From Albimonas pacifica (lineage in GTDB: Bacteria; Pseudomonadota; Alphaproteobacteria; Rhodobacterales; Rhodobacteraceae), in NCBI RefSeq assembly GCF_900113695.1, contig NZ_FOQH01000011.1, forward strand, positions 124,001 to 188,000: a DNA stretch of 64,000 bases. Reading direction: 5' to 3'. Below the pieces are notes generated by a model. That model was not told the origin of the DNA and did no database searches. It was given only the letters and a program-made list of their open reading frames with translations. How positions within the stretch are numbered: position 1 is the first letter of the stretch; each line of letters starts with the position of its first letter. The translations under genes were made by a program, and so were the position numbers. This document shows positions 8,232 to 22,069 of the stretch, one piece after another.

Positions 8232-10745
8232 TTGGCCCAGCTTTTCAAATGGCTCTCGCGCCTGTTCGGCGTCATGGCGGCCCTCGCGCTGGGGGCCCTG
8301 GCGCTGGTCTGGGTGCTGGTTTCGGGCTCGATCCCCGACTACGACCGCGACTTCGAGGCCCCCGGCCTCGGCGCGCGCGTCGACATCCTGCGCGACCTGC
8401 ACGCCGTCCCCCACATCCGCGGCGAGAGCGAGGCCGACGTCTTCTACGGCCTCGGCTTCGCCCACGCCCAGGACCGGCTGTGGCAGATGGAGACCTCGCG
8501 CCGCGCCGCCCAGGGCCGCCTGTCGGAGCTGTTCGGCGAGCGCACCCTGCCCGTCGACCAGATGATGCGCGCGCTCGACCTCTACGGGCTCGCGCGCGGG
8601 GCGCTCGCCAGCCAGACGCCCGAGGCGCGCGCGGCGCTCGAGGCCTATGCGGCGGGCGTGAACGCCTACATCCGCGCCGTGGGGCGCGAGGCGCTGGGGC
8701 GCGGCGCGCCGGAGTTCTACCTGTTCTCCTCGGCGATTGCGCCTTGGACGCCGGCCGACAGCCTCTCGATCGCCAAGCTCGTGGCGCTGCGGCTGACCGA
8801 CCAGGCCGCGGTCGACGTGCGCCGGGCGGCGCTGTCGCTGCTGCTGCCCGCGGCGCGGCTGCGCGACATCCTGCCCGACTACCCCGAAGGCGCGGAGATC
8901 GAGCCGCTCAAGCAGGCCTCCGGCCCGCCCCTGCCCGGCCCCGCGAGCTTCGCCGCCCAGATGCCCGGCGCGCGCTTCCCCGCGGCCCGGGGCCCGGCCG
9001 GCCTGCAGACCCTGTCGCCCCCGGGCGAGGGCGGCGCCTCGAACGCCTGGGCGCTGGGCCCCTCGCGCACCGCGGCCGAGGCGCCGGTGCTGGCCAACGA
9101 TCCGCACCTGTGGTTCTCGGCCCCCTCGCTGTGGCATCTCGCGCGGCTCGAGCTGCCTTCGGGCGGGGTGATCGGGGCCACGGTGCCGGGGCTGCCGCTG
9201 GTGCTGATCGGACGCAACGCCGACCTCGCCTGGGGCCTGACCTCGGCCTATGTGGACGACGCCGACATCTACATCGAGAAGCTCGATCCCGACGACGAGG
9301 GGCGCTACCTGACCCCCGACGGCTCGGAGCCCTTCCGCGAGCGGACCGAGTGGATCGGGCTCGCCAACGGCGACCGGGTGGAGACGACGCTGCGCTGGAC
9401 CCGCCACGGGCCGGTGCTGCCAGCGGCCCAGATGGGGGTGGGCGACGTGACGCCCGCGGGGCACGTGGCGGCGCTGAGCTGGACGGCGCTGACCGCGGAC
9501 GATCCCACCTTCTCGGCCGGCTTCGCGCTGATGCGCGCGCGGTCCATCGACGCCGCCCGCGAGGCGATGCGCCCCCACGTGGCGCCGGCCCTGAACATCA
9601 CCGTCGCCGACCGCGAGGACGTGGGCATGTTCGTCGCCGGCCGCGCCCCCCTGCGCAGCGCCTGGAGCCCCGGCCAGGGCCGCCTGCCCGCGCCCGGCTG
9701 GATCGCGGCGAACGACTGGCAGGGCTACGTCCCCTACGACGAGATGCCCGCCGTGATGCGCCCCGAGAGCGGGGCGGTGGCCAACGCCAACAACCGCACC
9801 TCGGACGCGGAATACCCCCGCCACCTCAGCTTCCACTGGGGAGACCCCTACCGGATGCGCCGCCTGCGCAAGCAGCTCGCCGCGCGCGAGTTCCACTCGC
9901 AGGACAGCGCGGTGGCCCTGCAGAACGACGCGGTCTCGGAGATGGCGCGCGCGGTGCTGCCGCTGATCGCCTCGGACCTGTGGTGGACCGGCGCCGCCGC
10001 CCCCGAGGACCCGGTCGAGGCGCGCCGCCAGCAGGCGCTGGAGATGCTGGGCGACTGGAACGGCGAGATGTCGGAACATGCGCCCGAGCCGCTGATCTTC
10101 TCCGAATGGATGCGCCGCCTGACCCTCAGGCTCGCCGAGGACGAGCTCGGCCCCGCGATCAGCCGCGTCGAGGGCCCGCGCCCCGAGTTCGTCGAGCGGG
10201 TGTTCCGCGACGTCGAGGGCGCCGCCGTTTGGTGCGACATCGACAAGACCTCCCGCGTGGAGACCTGCCCCGAGATCGCGGCGCTGGCGCTCGACGACGC
10301 GCTCAACACGCTCGCCGAGCGCTACGGCTCCGACCCCCGCGGCTGGCGCTGGGGGGAGGCGCACGAGGCGCGGATGGATCACGAGGTGCTGGGCGGCTTC
10401 GGCCTGCTGGGGCTGGTGGTCAACATCCGCCACGAGGTCTCGGGCGGGGATTACACGCTGATGCGCACCACCTCGGCCGGCCGCGGGAACGAGCCCTACG
10501 CCAGCCGATTCGGCGCCGGTTTCCGCATGGCGGTGGACTTCGCCGACCCCGACGGCTCGGTTTTCGTGATCGCCACGGGCGAATCCGGACATCCGCTGTC
10601 GCGTTTCTACGACGACCTGACCGAGCTCTGGCGACGCGGCGACGGCATCCGGATGTCTCTGGATTTTCAGGACGCCGAGGCCGGCTCGGTCGGGCTGACG
10701 CGTCTGCTGCCGTCCCGGATCGGGGCCGACGCGGCGCGCGACTGA
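8232..10745 (+). CDS. Penicillin acylase family protein (Ntn-hydrolase, S45)
   Basis: An 837-residue N-terminal-nucleophile amidohydrolase. Residues about 12-32 form an uncleaved-looking membrane or signal helix (VMAALALGALALVWVLVSG), then an alpha chain, then the autoprocessing site GGASNAWALGP with Ser near 270 as the new N-terminal nucleophile, then the beta chain. Processing would release a spacer and give a periplasmic heterodimer. Natural substrates in this family are often N-acyl-homoserine lactones or other acyl amides; which applies here is unknown. The start is TTG with GCAGGACGG upstream; a later ATG at 8274 would cut into the hydrophobic helix. It stands alone. Confidence 0.88.
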   Translation: MAQLFKWLSRLFGVMAALALGALALVWVLVSGSIPDYDRDFEAPGLGARVDILRDLHAVPHIRGESEADVFYGLGFAHAQDRLWQMETSRRAAQGRLSELFGERTLPVDQMMRALDLYGLARGALASQTPEARAALEAYAAGVNAYIRAVGREALGRGAPEFYLFSSAIAPWTPADSLSIAKLVALRLTDQAAVDVRRAALSLLLPAARLRDILPDYPEGAEIEPLKQASGPPLPGPASFAAQMPGARFPAARGPAGLQTLSPPGEGGASNAWALGPSRTAAEAPVLANDPHLWFSAPSLWHLARLELPSGGVIGATVPGLPLVLIGRNADLAWGLTSAYVDDADIYIEKLDPDDEGRYLTPDGSEPFRERTEWIGLANGDRVETTLRWTRHGPVLPAAQMGVGDVTPAGHVAALSWTALTADDPTFSAGFALMRARSIDAAREAMRPHVAPALNITVADREDVGMFVAGRAPLRSAWSPGQGRLPAPGWIAANDWQGYVPYDEMPAVMRPESGAVANANNRTSDAEYPRHLSFHWGDPYRMRRLRKQLAAREFHSQDSAVALQNDAVSEMARAVLPLIASDLWWTGAAAPEDPVEARRQQALEMLGDWNGEMSEHAPEPLIFSEWMRRLTLRLAEDELGPAISRVEGPRPEFVERVFRDVEGAAVWCDIDKTSRVETCPEIAALALDDALNTLAERYGSDPRGWRWGEAHEARMDHEVLGGFGLLGLVVNIRHEVSGGDYTLMRTTSAGRGNEPYASRFGAGFRMAVDFADPDGSVFVIATGESGHPLSRFYDDLTELWRRGDGIRMSLDFQDAEAGSVGLTRLLPSRIGADAARD

Positions 10746-10996
10746 GCCGCGCCGAGGCTCACGATCCTGCGCAGCCCCTTGTATCGCGGATGACGAAAGC
10801 GGATATTGGCAGGTGTCCGCGGTCCGATTGCAGCCGGATCCCCCTCGGCGGTGGCGCAGCACCCCCCCAAGGAACCCCGCGCCATCGTCACCGGCCGCAA
10901 GCGTTTCCCCACACTCCGGGCCGCGGACACCCGCCTTTCCATCCCGCCGTCCCTGGCCGCTCCGCGCATCGTCCGTCGCGACGAGGGCGGCGCCGC

Positions 10997-11938
10997 TCAG
11001 GCGCGCCGGGCGGTCAGGGCCTGGAAGGCGCCGTTGACCGCGGCGACGCCCAGGCAGGCCGCGCAGACCGCCGCCCAGCCAAGCGGGCCGGGATGCTCGC
11101 CCAGCCAGGCCCAGCCGCCGATCGCCGCGCCCATCGGCACCAGCGAGGTCCAGGCCGAGGTCTTGGCCACCCCCAGCGCCCGCACCGCGTAGCCGAAGGC
11201 CGCGACCGAGATCACGCCCGCCAGCAGCCCCTGGAAGGTCACGTAGAACACCCACTCCTCCAGCGTCGCCTCGGGCAGCGCGCTCCCCGAGACCAGCGCC
11301 ACGACGATCAGCAGCGGCGTGGAGTAGAGCGAGACGTAGGCCGTCGCCTCCAGCCCGGTCAGCGTGGTCGAGCGATAGGCGAGCGTGAAGGCCGTCCACC
11401 CGCAGGCGGCGCAGACCAGGTAGGGCGCCCCCGCGAGGAAGCCCGCGTCGGCCCGCGCGAAGGCCGGCCCCACGATCAGCGCGATCGAGGTCGCGATCAG
11501 GACCAGCCCCAGCAGGCGCATCCCGCGCACCGGCACCCCGTTCATCACCCGGTCGAAGATCGCCACCAGCAGCGGCAGGGTCGCCGGCACCATCGGCCCG
11601 AACAGCGAGGCGGGAACCGTCTCGAGCCCCTTGGAGATCAGCATCACGAAGGGCCCGCCCCAGCCCACCGCCATCACCGCCAGCGCCCCCAGCGGCTGGC
11701 CCCTGGGGACCAGCCCGCGCTTCAGCCACACCGGCGCCAGCACCAGCGCCGGCACCACGAAGCGCAGCAGCGCCACGTCGGAGGGGGGGATCGAGGCGAC
11801 CTGCACCCGGGTGATCACGATCCAGCTCGCCCAGATCGCCACGGCCGCGGCGACCGCGAGATATCCCCGCCACGCGCCGGGAGGGGGCGGCGAGATGTCT
11901 CCCGCCGAACGACCCGCCGCGGCGGCCTGGGATGACAT
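10997..11938 (-). CDS. EamA/DMT family transporter
   Basis: A 313-residue inner-membrane protein with two EamA repeats of about five helices each (residues about 25-150 and 165-300), typical of drug/metabolite exporters. Conserved features include AIWASWIVITRVQV in helix 1 and the second-repeat start AAPYLV-like region followed by GWTAFTLAYRS. The family exports amino acids, riboflavin or nucleotides; the substrate is not predictable. GAGGAAAAG precedes the ATG well. It is divergent from purL with 116 bases between, and convergent with the acylase gene, so it is a single-gene unit. Confidence 0.88.
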   Translation of the reverse strand: MSSQAAAAGRSAGDISPPPPGAWRGYLAVAAAVAIWASWIVITRVQVASIPPSDVALLRFVVPALVLAPVWLKRGLVPRGQPLGALAVMAVGWGGPFVMLISKGLETVPASLFGPMVPATLPLLVAIFDRVMNGVPVRGMRLLGLVLIATSIALIVGPAFARADAGFLAGAPYLVCAACGWTAFTLAYRSTTLTGLEATAYVSLYSTPLLIVVALVSGSALPEATLEEWVFYVTFQGLLAGVISVAAFGYAVRALGVAKTSAWTSLVPMGAAIGGWAWLGEHPGPLGWAAVCAACLGVAAVNGAFQALTARRA

Positions 11939-12054
11939 GCGATCTTTTCCTCGCCTCTGCGCCGGGCTAGAAGGCCCGCGCCTTTCGCCTTGTCCTGACC
12001 GGGAGGCCCCGGCGCGCGGGGCCTTGGTAAGGCGACCTTCGTTCAGGAGGGACC

Positions 12055-14244
<2,190 letters not shown>

Positions 14245-14272
14245 CCTGCGCGGCCTGAGGTCCCCCTTCTCC

Positions 14273-14302
14273 CGCGCGGTCCTTGCAGGCAAGGGCCGCG
14301 CG
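14273..14302 (+). terminator. Rho-independent terminator of purL
   Basis: CGCGCGG-T-CCTTG (14273-14285) pairs with CAAGG-G-CCGCGCG (14290-14302) around a CAGG loop, giving a 13-pair stem with one G-T pair, followed at once by CTTTATTT. This is a convincing intrinsic terminator 28 bases after the purL stop. Confidence 0.9.
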
Positions 14303-14346
14303 CTTTATTTCAGGCTGGAACGGCAACGAACCCGGAGCCCATCCCG

Positions 14347-14580
14347 ATGCCCATGGAATCGACCGAGATCGAGCGCCTGATCAAGGAGGCGTTCCCCAAC
14401 GCCTCGATCGAGATCAACGATCTCGCCGGCGACGGGGACCACTACGCGGCGACCGTGATCGCCCCGGAATTCAAGGGCATGAACCGGGTCCAGCAGCAGC
14501 GGGCGGTCTACGCCGCGCTGAAAGGCCGGATGGGGGGCGAGCTGCACGCCCTCGCGCTGACAACCCGGGCGCCGGACTGA
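14347..14580 (+). CDS. BolA family protein
   Basis: A 77-residue BolA-like protein. The fold is the class II KH-like type with the conserved [20 protein letters not shown] block and the invariant C-terminal [10 protein letters not shown] segment. BolA proteins bind a [2Fe-2S] cluster together with monothiol glutaredoxins and take part in iron sensing and cluster handling; the His in GDGDHYA and the C-terminal His are the usual ligand candidates. The next gene, 37 bases downstream, is the CGFS glutaredoxin partner, which supports that role. Two in-frame ATGs are close together at 14347 and 14353; CCCGGAGCCC favours the first. Confidence 0.93.
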   Translation: MPMESTEIERLIKEAFPNASIEINDLAGDGDHYAATVIAPEFKGMNRVQQQRAVYAALKGRMGGELHALALTTRAPD

Positions 14581-14617
14581 CCGCCAGTCCCCGCCCCGTC
14601 CCCCGAGGAGGACGCGA

Positions 14618-14995
14618 ATGACCGAGACCGCGACCAACCCCGCCTTCGCCACGATCGAGGCCGACATCAAGGCCAACGACGTGGTCCTGTTCATGAAGGG
14701 CACCAAGTCGATGCCGCAGTGCGGGTTCTCCGCGCGCGTGGCGGGCGTGCTGAACTTCATGGGCGTCGACTTCAAGGACGTGAACGTCCTGGCCGACGAC
14801 GCCGTACGCCAGGGGATCAAGGACTTCTCCGACTGGCCCACGATCCCCCAGCTCTACGTGAAGGGCGAGTTCGTGGGCGGCTGCGACATCATCACCGAGA
14901 TGACGCTGTCGGGCGAGCTCGACCAGCTGTTCGAGCAGAACGGCGTGAGCTTCGACAAGGCCAAGGCCGAGCAGATCCGCGAAGCCAACCAGTAA
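14618..14995 (+). CDS. grxD: Monothiol glutaredoxin, Grx4 family
   Basis: A 125-residue CGFS-type glutaredoxin that binds and transfers [2Fe-2S] clusters with glutathione, often as a heterodimer with BolA. The [15 protein letters not shown] motif carries the single active Cys (about residue 37); the conserved [19 protein letters not shown] block forms the glutathione site. GAGGAGG precedes the ATG. It forms a two-gene unit with the bolA-type gene and is closed by a strong terminator. The C-terminal 15 residues are longer than usual and charged. Confidence 0.95.
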   Translation: MTETATNPAFATIEADIKANDVVLFMKGTKSMPQCGFSARVAGVLNFMGVDFKDVNVLADDAVRQGIKDFSDWPTIPQLYVKGEFVGGCDIITEMTLSGELDQLFEQNGVSFDKAKAEQIREANQ

Positions 14996-15022
14996 TCCCG
15001 GCCCCCGAACCGGAAGCCCCCG

Positions 15023-15048
15023 AAGGGCCGGCCCCGCGCCGGCCCTTT
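15023..15048 (+). terminator. Rho-independent terminator of the bolA-grxD unit
   Basis: AAGGGCCGGC (15023-15032) pairs perfectly with GCCGGCCCTT (15038-15047) around CCCGC and is followed by TTCGCATTT. It lies 28 bases after the grxD stop. Confidence 0.9.
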
Positions 15049-15105
15049 CGCATTTGCGCGCCCCCGCCCGCCCCACGCGTCCCGCGACGCCCGCCCCCTG
15101 CGGGA

Positions 15106-15292
15106 GCGCCTGTTCTCCGGAGCCGTCCGTCGCTGATGCCGATCAGAGCGGCTCGGTCGAAGGGGTCAAGGATCGCGCAGCGACCGCGCTTGCGCGGCTT
15201 GTCCTTGACCCCTTCGACCGAGGCGCTCAGGCATCGGAAGCGACGGACGGCTGCGGAGAACAGGCGCGGGGCTTGTTCTTGGGTGAGTTCAG
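15106..15292 (+). repeat. Long palindromic element, copy 1, with one-sided tail
   Basis: The palindrome spans 15106-15267 (162 bases). Outer arms start GCGCCTGTTCTCCG and end CGGAGAACAGGCGC, continued by CCGTCCGTCGC against GCGACGGACGG. A second level pairs GGTCGAAGGGGTCAAGGA with TCCTTGACCCCTTCGACC. The apex pairs CCGCG with CGCGG around CTTG, next to the bulge TCGCGCAGCGA. The right side continues with the conserved tail GGCTTGTTCTTGGGTGAG to about 15292. It sits between convergent grxD and the LLM gene. Three other full copies exist at 31796, 34415 (inverted) and 36646. No coding function is likely although one frame is open through it. Confidence 0.92.
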
Positions 15293-15412
15293 AAGCGGTC
15301 CCGCGGGCGAAGCCCGCGCGCGCGGCACGCGCGCATACCAAGCCCGCCCGCAGGGCGCCTCCGTCCCACCGACGCGGGCCCCCTGGGCCCGCGTCCACCG
15401 CGAGATCCGGCC

Positions 15413-16612
15413 TCAGCCCGCGTCCACCCGCTCGGGCTTCTTCGCGCGCCCGGCCACTTCGGCCTCGTAGCGGGCCTTCATGTCCTCCACCGCCTGCTCG
15501 TGCTTGGCGGCGAGCTCGGGGCGCAGCTTCTCGGCGCGGGCGGCGCTGTCCATGGTGGGCAGGAAGTGGCCCTGGAAGTGGGGCATGACGTGGCGGGCGA
15601 TCAGCTCGTAGCTCTTCTTCGTGGCCTCGGGGTTCGCCCAGTTGTGGGCCAGCATCAGGTAGGCGCCGAAGCCGCCGTTCGACTGCTTCATCAGCCGGTC
15701 GATCTGGGCCACCGCCATATCGGGCGTGCCGATCGCGCCGAAGCCGCTCTCGTTGATGAAGGCGATCATCTCGTCGAGGTCGTCGCCCGGCACCGCCATC
15801 TGCGGGAAGGCCGCGACCGCCTGGAAGTAGTGGAACCACTGCTCCATGCCGTAGGCGACGTCCTTCTTGGCCTGCTCCTCGGTCTCGGCGATATGCACCA
15901 GCCCGACCAGGCGCCACTTGGCGCGGTCGACTGTCTTGCCGTGGGCCGCGGCCTCGGCCTCCATCACGTCCCAGTGCAGCGCCAGCGCGTCGAAGCCCGC
16001 GGCCGAGGTGGCCCCGATCGACAGCAGCCCGATCCCGTGCCGCCCCGCCAGACGCGGCCCGGCCGGCGAGGCGACCGCCGCCGCGCAGACGTCGAAGTTC
16101 GAGTAGGGCCGCAGGTGCAGCCGCGCCTCGCGCAGGTCCCAGCGGTCGTTCTTGAAGGTGACCGGCTCCTCGCTCTCGAGCAGCTTCATGATCACGCCCA
16201 GGGAATCCTCCAGCAGACCGCGGGTCTGCGAGGGGTCGATGCCGATCATCCTGGCGTCGGTGGGCAGCGCCCCGGGGCCCGCCCCGAACATGATCCGCCC
16301 GCGGGTCATGTGGTCGAGCTGCACCATCCGCTCCGCCACCCACAGCGGGTTGTGGTAGCTCAGCGAGGTCACGCCGGTGCCCAGGCGGATATGCCGGGTG
16401 CGCTCGGCGGCGGCGGCGATGAAGATCTCGGGGCTGGCGATGATCTCGGAGCCGGCCGAGTGGTGCTCGCCGATCCAGGCCTCGTCGTAGCCGCAGCGGT
16501 CGAGCCACTGCATCAACTCGAGGTCGTTCTGCAGGGCGAGCGTGGGGTTCACGCCGGGCTTGTGGAACGGGGCGAGGAATACGCCGAAGCGCAGTCTGTC
16601 GGTCATCATCAA
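15413..16612 (-). CDS. LLM class flavin-dependent oxidoreductase, limonene 1,2-monooxygenase-like
   Basis: A 399-residue bacterial luciferase-like monooxygenase using reduced FMN supplied by a separate reductase. The barrel motifs AWIGEHHSAGSEIIASPE, RLGTGVTSLSYHNPL and GAGPGALPTDARMIG match, from memory, the LimB-type (limonene monooxygenase) branch more closely than alkanal luciferases. The C-terminus is charged and probably flexible. AGGAAAG precedes the ATG cluster; the second or third Met is equally possible. No flavin reductase lies nearby. The VOC and MFS genes follow upstream on the same strand, but spacing of more than 100 bases leaves an operon uncertain. Confidence 0.85.
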   Translation of the reverse strand: MMMTDRLRFGVFLAPFHKPGVNPTLALQNDLELMQWLDRCGYDEAWIGEHHSAGSEIIASPEIFIAAAAERTRHIRLGTGVTSLSYHNPLWVAERMVQLDHMTRGRIMFGAGPGALPTDARMIGIDPSQTRGLLEDSLGVIMKLLESEEPVTFKNDRWDLREARLHLRPYSNFDVCAAAVASPAGPRLAGRHGIGLLSIGATSAAGFDALALHWDVMEAEAAAHGKTVDRAKWRLVGLVHIAETEEQAKKDVAYGMEQWFHYFQAVAAFPQMAVPGDDLDEMIAFINESGFGAIGTPDMAVAQIDRLMKQSNGGFGAYLMLAHNWANPEATKKSYELIARHVMPHFQGHFLPTMDSAARAEKLRPELAAKHEQAVEDMKARYEAEVAGRAKKPERVDAG

Positions 16613-16735
16613 TCTTTCCTCCCGTGGGCGGTGCGCCGTGGGGACCGGCGCCCGGGCCTTGATGGCCGTCGCCAGAATGGGCGCGCGCCGCCGCGCCCGT
16701 CAACGGTCAGGCGACCGCGGCCTCGCCCGGGCCCG

Positions 16736-17125
16736 TCACGGTTGCGGCAGCGGTCCGGCCGCGTGGGAGAGGATGTTGACCAGCCGCCCCCCCGGTTCGC
16801 GCAGGAAGAAGCGGCGCACGCCCCAGGGCTCGTCGGCGAGCGGGCGCTCGACGGTCAGGCCCATCTCCAGGGCCCGCGCGTGCACCGCGTCGACGTCGTC
16901 CACTTCGATCGAGAGGTCGGGGACCGGCGCGCCGCCGCCCCCCTGCGACATGACCGACAGCTGCGGGCGCTGCTCGGGTTCGTCGAGGTGGCTGACCGGC
17001 GGCGACCAGGTCAGGATCCAGCCCAGGTCCATCGCCGGCTCCAGCCCCAGCAGGTCGTGCCAGAAGGCGCGGCCGGCGGCGGGGTCGGGGTGGGCGAGGT
17101 TGGGGACGATGCGCAGGACGGTCAT
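16736..17125 (-). CDS. VOC family protein (glyoxalase/bleomycin-resistance fold)
   Basis: A 129-residue vicinal-oxygen-chelate protein. It shows the two beta-alpha-beta-beta-beta modules: PNLAHPDPAAGRAFWHDLLGLEP at the start and VDDVDAVHARALEMGLTV in the second half, ending FFLREPGGRLVNILSH. The usual metal ligands (His/Glu) are only partly evident, so it may be a binding protein rather than an enzyme. GGAGGGAGG before the ATG is an excellent ribosome site. The substrate is unknown. Confidence 0.82.
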   Translation of the reverse strand: MTVLRIVPNLAHPDPAAGRAFWHDLLGLEPAMDLGWILTWSPPVSHLDEPEQRPQLSVMSQGGGGAPVPDLSIEVDDVDAVHARALEMGLTVERPLADEPWGVRRFFLREPGGRLVNILSHAAGPLPQP

Positions 17126-17184
17126 GGGAGCCTCCCTCCGGGCGCAGGATCGCGCCGCGGGGGCCGGCGGTCAACCGGCGCGCG

Positions 17185-18420
17185 TCACCCCGGCCGGCCG
17201 TCCATGCCCAGCGCGCGGCCGCCCGTCGCCGCCTCGCGCCGGTCGACCCAGCGCACGTAGAAGGCCGCCGCCAGGCCCGCGAGGCACAGCGCCAGCATCA
17301 GCCCCAGCAGGACCGAGACCCGGGGATCGCGCGAGATCGCGGCGGTGACGCCGGCGGTGATCGCCGCGCCCCCGCCCACGTTCAGCGCGCCCGCCAGCCC
17401 CGCCGCGCTGCCCGCCAGCCGCGGGCGCACCGAGACCGCGCCGGCGTTGGCCGAGGGCATGGTCAGCCCGTTGCCGACGCCCACGAAGATCGTCGCCCCG
17501 AACACCGAGATCACCGAGACATGGCCCGCCAGCGCCAGCCCCAGCCCCGCGGCGATGCCCGCGCAAGCCGTGCAGCGCCCCAGCATCATCATCCCCGTCA
17601 GCCCCACCCGGCCCGCATAGCGCCCCGACAGGAACGCCCCCGAGGCGAAGCCGGTGGTGATCGAGCCCAGCGCGATCCCCAGCTCCGCCGGGCTCAGCCC
17701 CAGCGCCTCGCGCGCGATCAGGGGAGCGCCGGCGATGAAGGCGAAGAATCCCCCGACCGAGAAGGCCATGCACAGCGCGCAGCCCCAGAAGCGGCGGGAG
17801 CGAAGGAGCTCGGGATACTCGCGGAACTGCTTGCCGAAGTCCGCCGAGCGGGTCGTGTTGGTCTCGCCGAGATCCCGCCAGACCAGCCCGATCAGCCCCG
17901 CCGCGATCAGCGCGTAGACGGCGAAGGAGGCGCGCCAGCCGAAGCCCTCGTCCAGCAGCCCGCCGATCGAGGGCCCCAGAATCGGGCCGACGGCCATGGC
18001 GGTGGCGATGTAGCCGATGCGGCTGGCGGCCTGCTCGGGCGGCAGCAGGTCCCGCACGATGGCGGGCGACAGCGCCGAGCCGGCGATCATCGCCCCCTGC
18101 AGCAGCCGGAAGGCGAGCAGCGTCTCGAAGCTCTGCGCGGTGAAGCAGCCGACCGAGGCGACGAGGAACACGCAGAGGCAGGTCAGCAGCACCGGCCGGC
18201 GCCCGAAGCGGTCGGACAACGGCCCGATCAGCAGCTGCAGCAGCGCGGTGACGCCGAGATAGCCCGAGACCAGCCACCCCGCCGCCCCGTAGGAGACCCC
18301 GAAGCGCTCGGCGATATGGGCGAGCGAGGGCAGGAACATGTTCAGCGTCACGGTGGTTCCCGCGGTCAGCAGGATCAGGGTGACGATGTGCGGCGGCGTG
18401 GCCGCGGCGGGGAAGCGCAT
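17185..18420 (-). CDS. MFS drug efflux transporter, Bcr/CflA type
   Basis: A 411-residue transporter with 12 predicted membrane helices. The N-terminal pattern FLPSLAHIAERFGVS and the loop GPLSDRFGRRPVLL are those of the Bcr/CflA drug:proton antiporter subfamily (chloramphenicol, bicyclomycin and similar compounds). The second half repeats the fold with GRYAGRVGLTGMM. No good Shine-Dalgarno sequence is visible before the ATG at 18420, so the start is less certain. No dedicated regulator is adjacent. Confidence 0.87.
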   Translation of the reverse strand: MRFPAAATPPHIVTLILLTAGTTVTLNMFLPSLAHIAERFGVSYGAAGWLVSGYLGVTALLQLLIGPLSDRFGRRPVLLTCLCVFLVASVGCFTAQSFETLLAFRLLQGAMIAGSALSPAIVRDLLPPEQAASRIGYIATAMAVGPILGPSIGGLLDEGFGWRASFAVYALIAAGLIGLVWRDLGETNTTRSADFGKQFREYPELLRSRRFWGCALCMAFSVGGFFAFIAGAPLIAREALGLSPAELGIALGSITTGFASGAFLSGRYAGRVGLTGMMMLGRCTACAGIAAGLGLALAGHVSVISVFGATIFVGVGNGLTMPSANAGAVSVRPRLAGSAAGLAGALNVGGGAAITAGVTAAISRDPRVSVLLGLMLALCLAGLAAAFYVRWVDRREAATGGRALGMDGRPG

Positions 18421-19100
18421 GGCAGGGGTCCGGCGGAGGGGATCGCTCCGCGATGCGGGCGGATCGAAAGATCAGGCAACCTGATCCTCGCCGCCCTCCG
18501 GCGCAAGCCCCGACCGACGCCCGCCGGGCGCGCCTCCTCGGCCCGGCGCCGCAGGCGCCCTGCCCGCTTGCGCCGGAGGGCGCCTCGCCCGGCCGTGCGC
18601 GAGGGGCCACGCCCGCCCCGCCGAAGTCGCGTCGCCCAGCTGCGCCAATGGCGTTCTCGCGGGCTGCGCCGCAGGCGCCCAGCCCGGCCTACGCCGCAGG
18701 AACCGGCCGGGCCCCGCGCCCGACCACCCGCCCCGGGCGCCCTTCCGTCCCAGGCGCCGACGCCCGCCACGCGCCGCGGGCGAGCCGGACGCGGCAGGCG
18801 CCGCAGCCGACGCGGCGCCCCCGCGCGCTCGCGGAGCCGAAGGCTTCGCGGCGCGCGGGCCGCCCTGCCCCAGGACTTCGCCCGACCGCTGCGAAGAGGC
18901 GAGTCGGGCCGCGGGTCAAGGCTCGCGCAGCGACCCGGCGCAGCCGGGCTCGGCCTTGAGGCGCGGCCCGACCCGCCGCACGCTCGCCAGAGGCCGGCCC
19001 TGCCGGCCGTCTCGGCAGATGGCGAAAATCCCAGCCCCCCGGTCCCGCGCCCGAGGCCGTCCCGCCCTCCCCCCAGGAAACGGCGCCCCTACATGCAAAC
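18421..19100. other. Gene-free stretch with diverged palindromic element
   Basis: About 680 bases between the MFS gene and the end of secA. It contains many small GCGCCGCAGGCGCC-like palindromes, a GACGCGGCGCC motif at 18808-18820, and the diverged palindrome core at 18903-18972. Open frames here are low-complexity Arg/Ala/Pro and I do not regard them as genes. Confidence 0.6.
18903..18972 (+). repeat. Diverged core of the palindromic element (copy 5)
   Basis: GTCGGGCCGCGGGTCAAGGC at 18903-18922 pairs with GCCTTGAGGCGCGGCCCGAC at 18953-18972 with two mismatches. Between them lie the family bulge TCGCGCAGCGA and an apical stem CCCGGC/GCCGGG around GCA. The order and spacing match the four full copies, while the outer arms and the TTGTTCT tail are missing or unrecognisable. 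Confidence 0.75.
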
Positions 19101-19120
19101 GCCCGCGGCGCGCCGCGGGC
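19101..19120 (-). terminator. Perfect 20-bp palindrome downstream of secA
   Basis: GCCCGCGGCG (19101-19110) is followed directly by CGCCGCGGGC (19111-19120); on the minus strand GTTTGC follows. It is a candidate second terminator about 60 bases beyond secA. Confidence 0.45.
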
Positions 19121-19155
19121 AAGAGCGAAGACACAGGCGCGACGGCTGTCGCGGC

Positions 19156-19171
19156 GCCCCCCGAAGGGGGC
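19156..19171 (-). terminator. Hairpin just after secA stop
   Basis: GCCCCC (19156-19161) pairs with GGGGGC (19166-19171) around CGAA, nine bases beyond the secA stop. Its flank GTCGCGGCGCC is a variant of the motif seen after ptsP and the dehydrogenase gene at 7201. Confidence 0.5.
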
Positions 19172-19180
19172 CGGAAAACC

Positions 19181-22069
<2,889 letters not shown>

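Noticed and set aside
15106-15300. Peptides read through the palindromic elements (similar to one another across copies)
   Set aside because: The similarity comes from the repeat itself. Frames differ in start, end and neighbours, and base changes preserve stems rather than codons.
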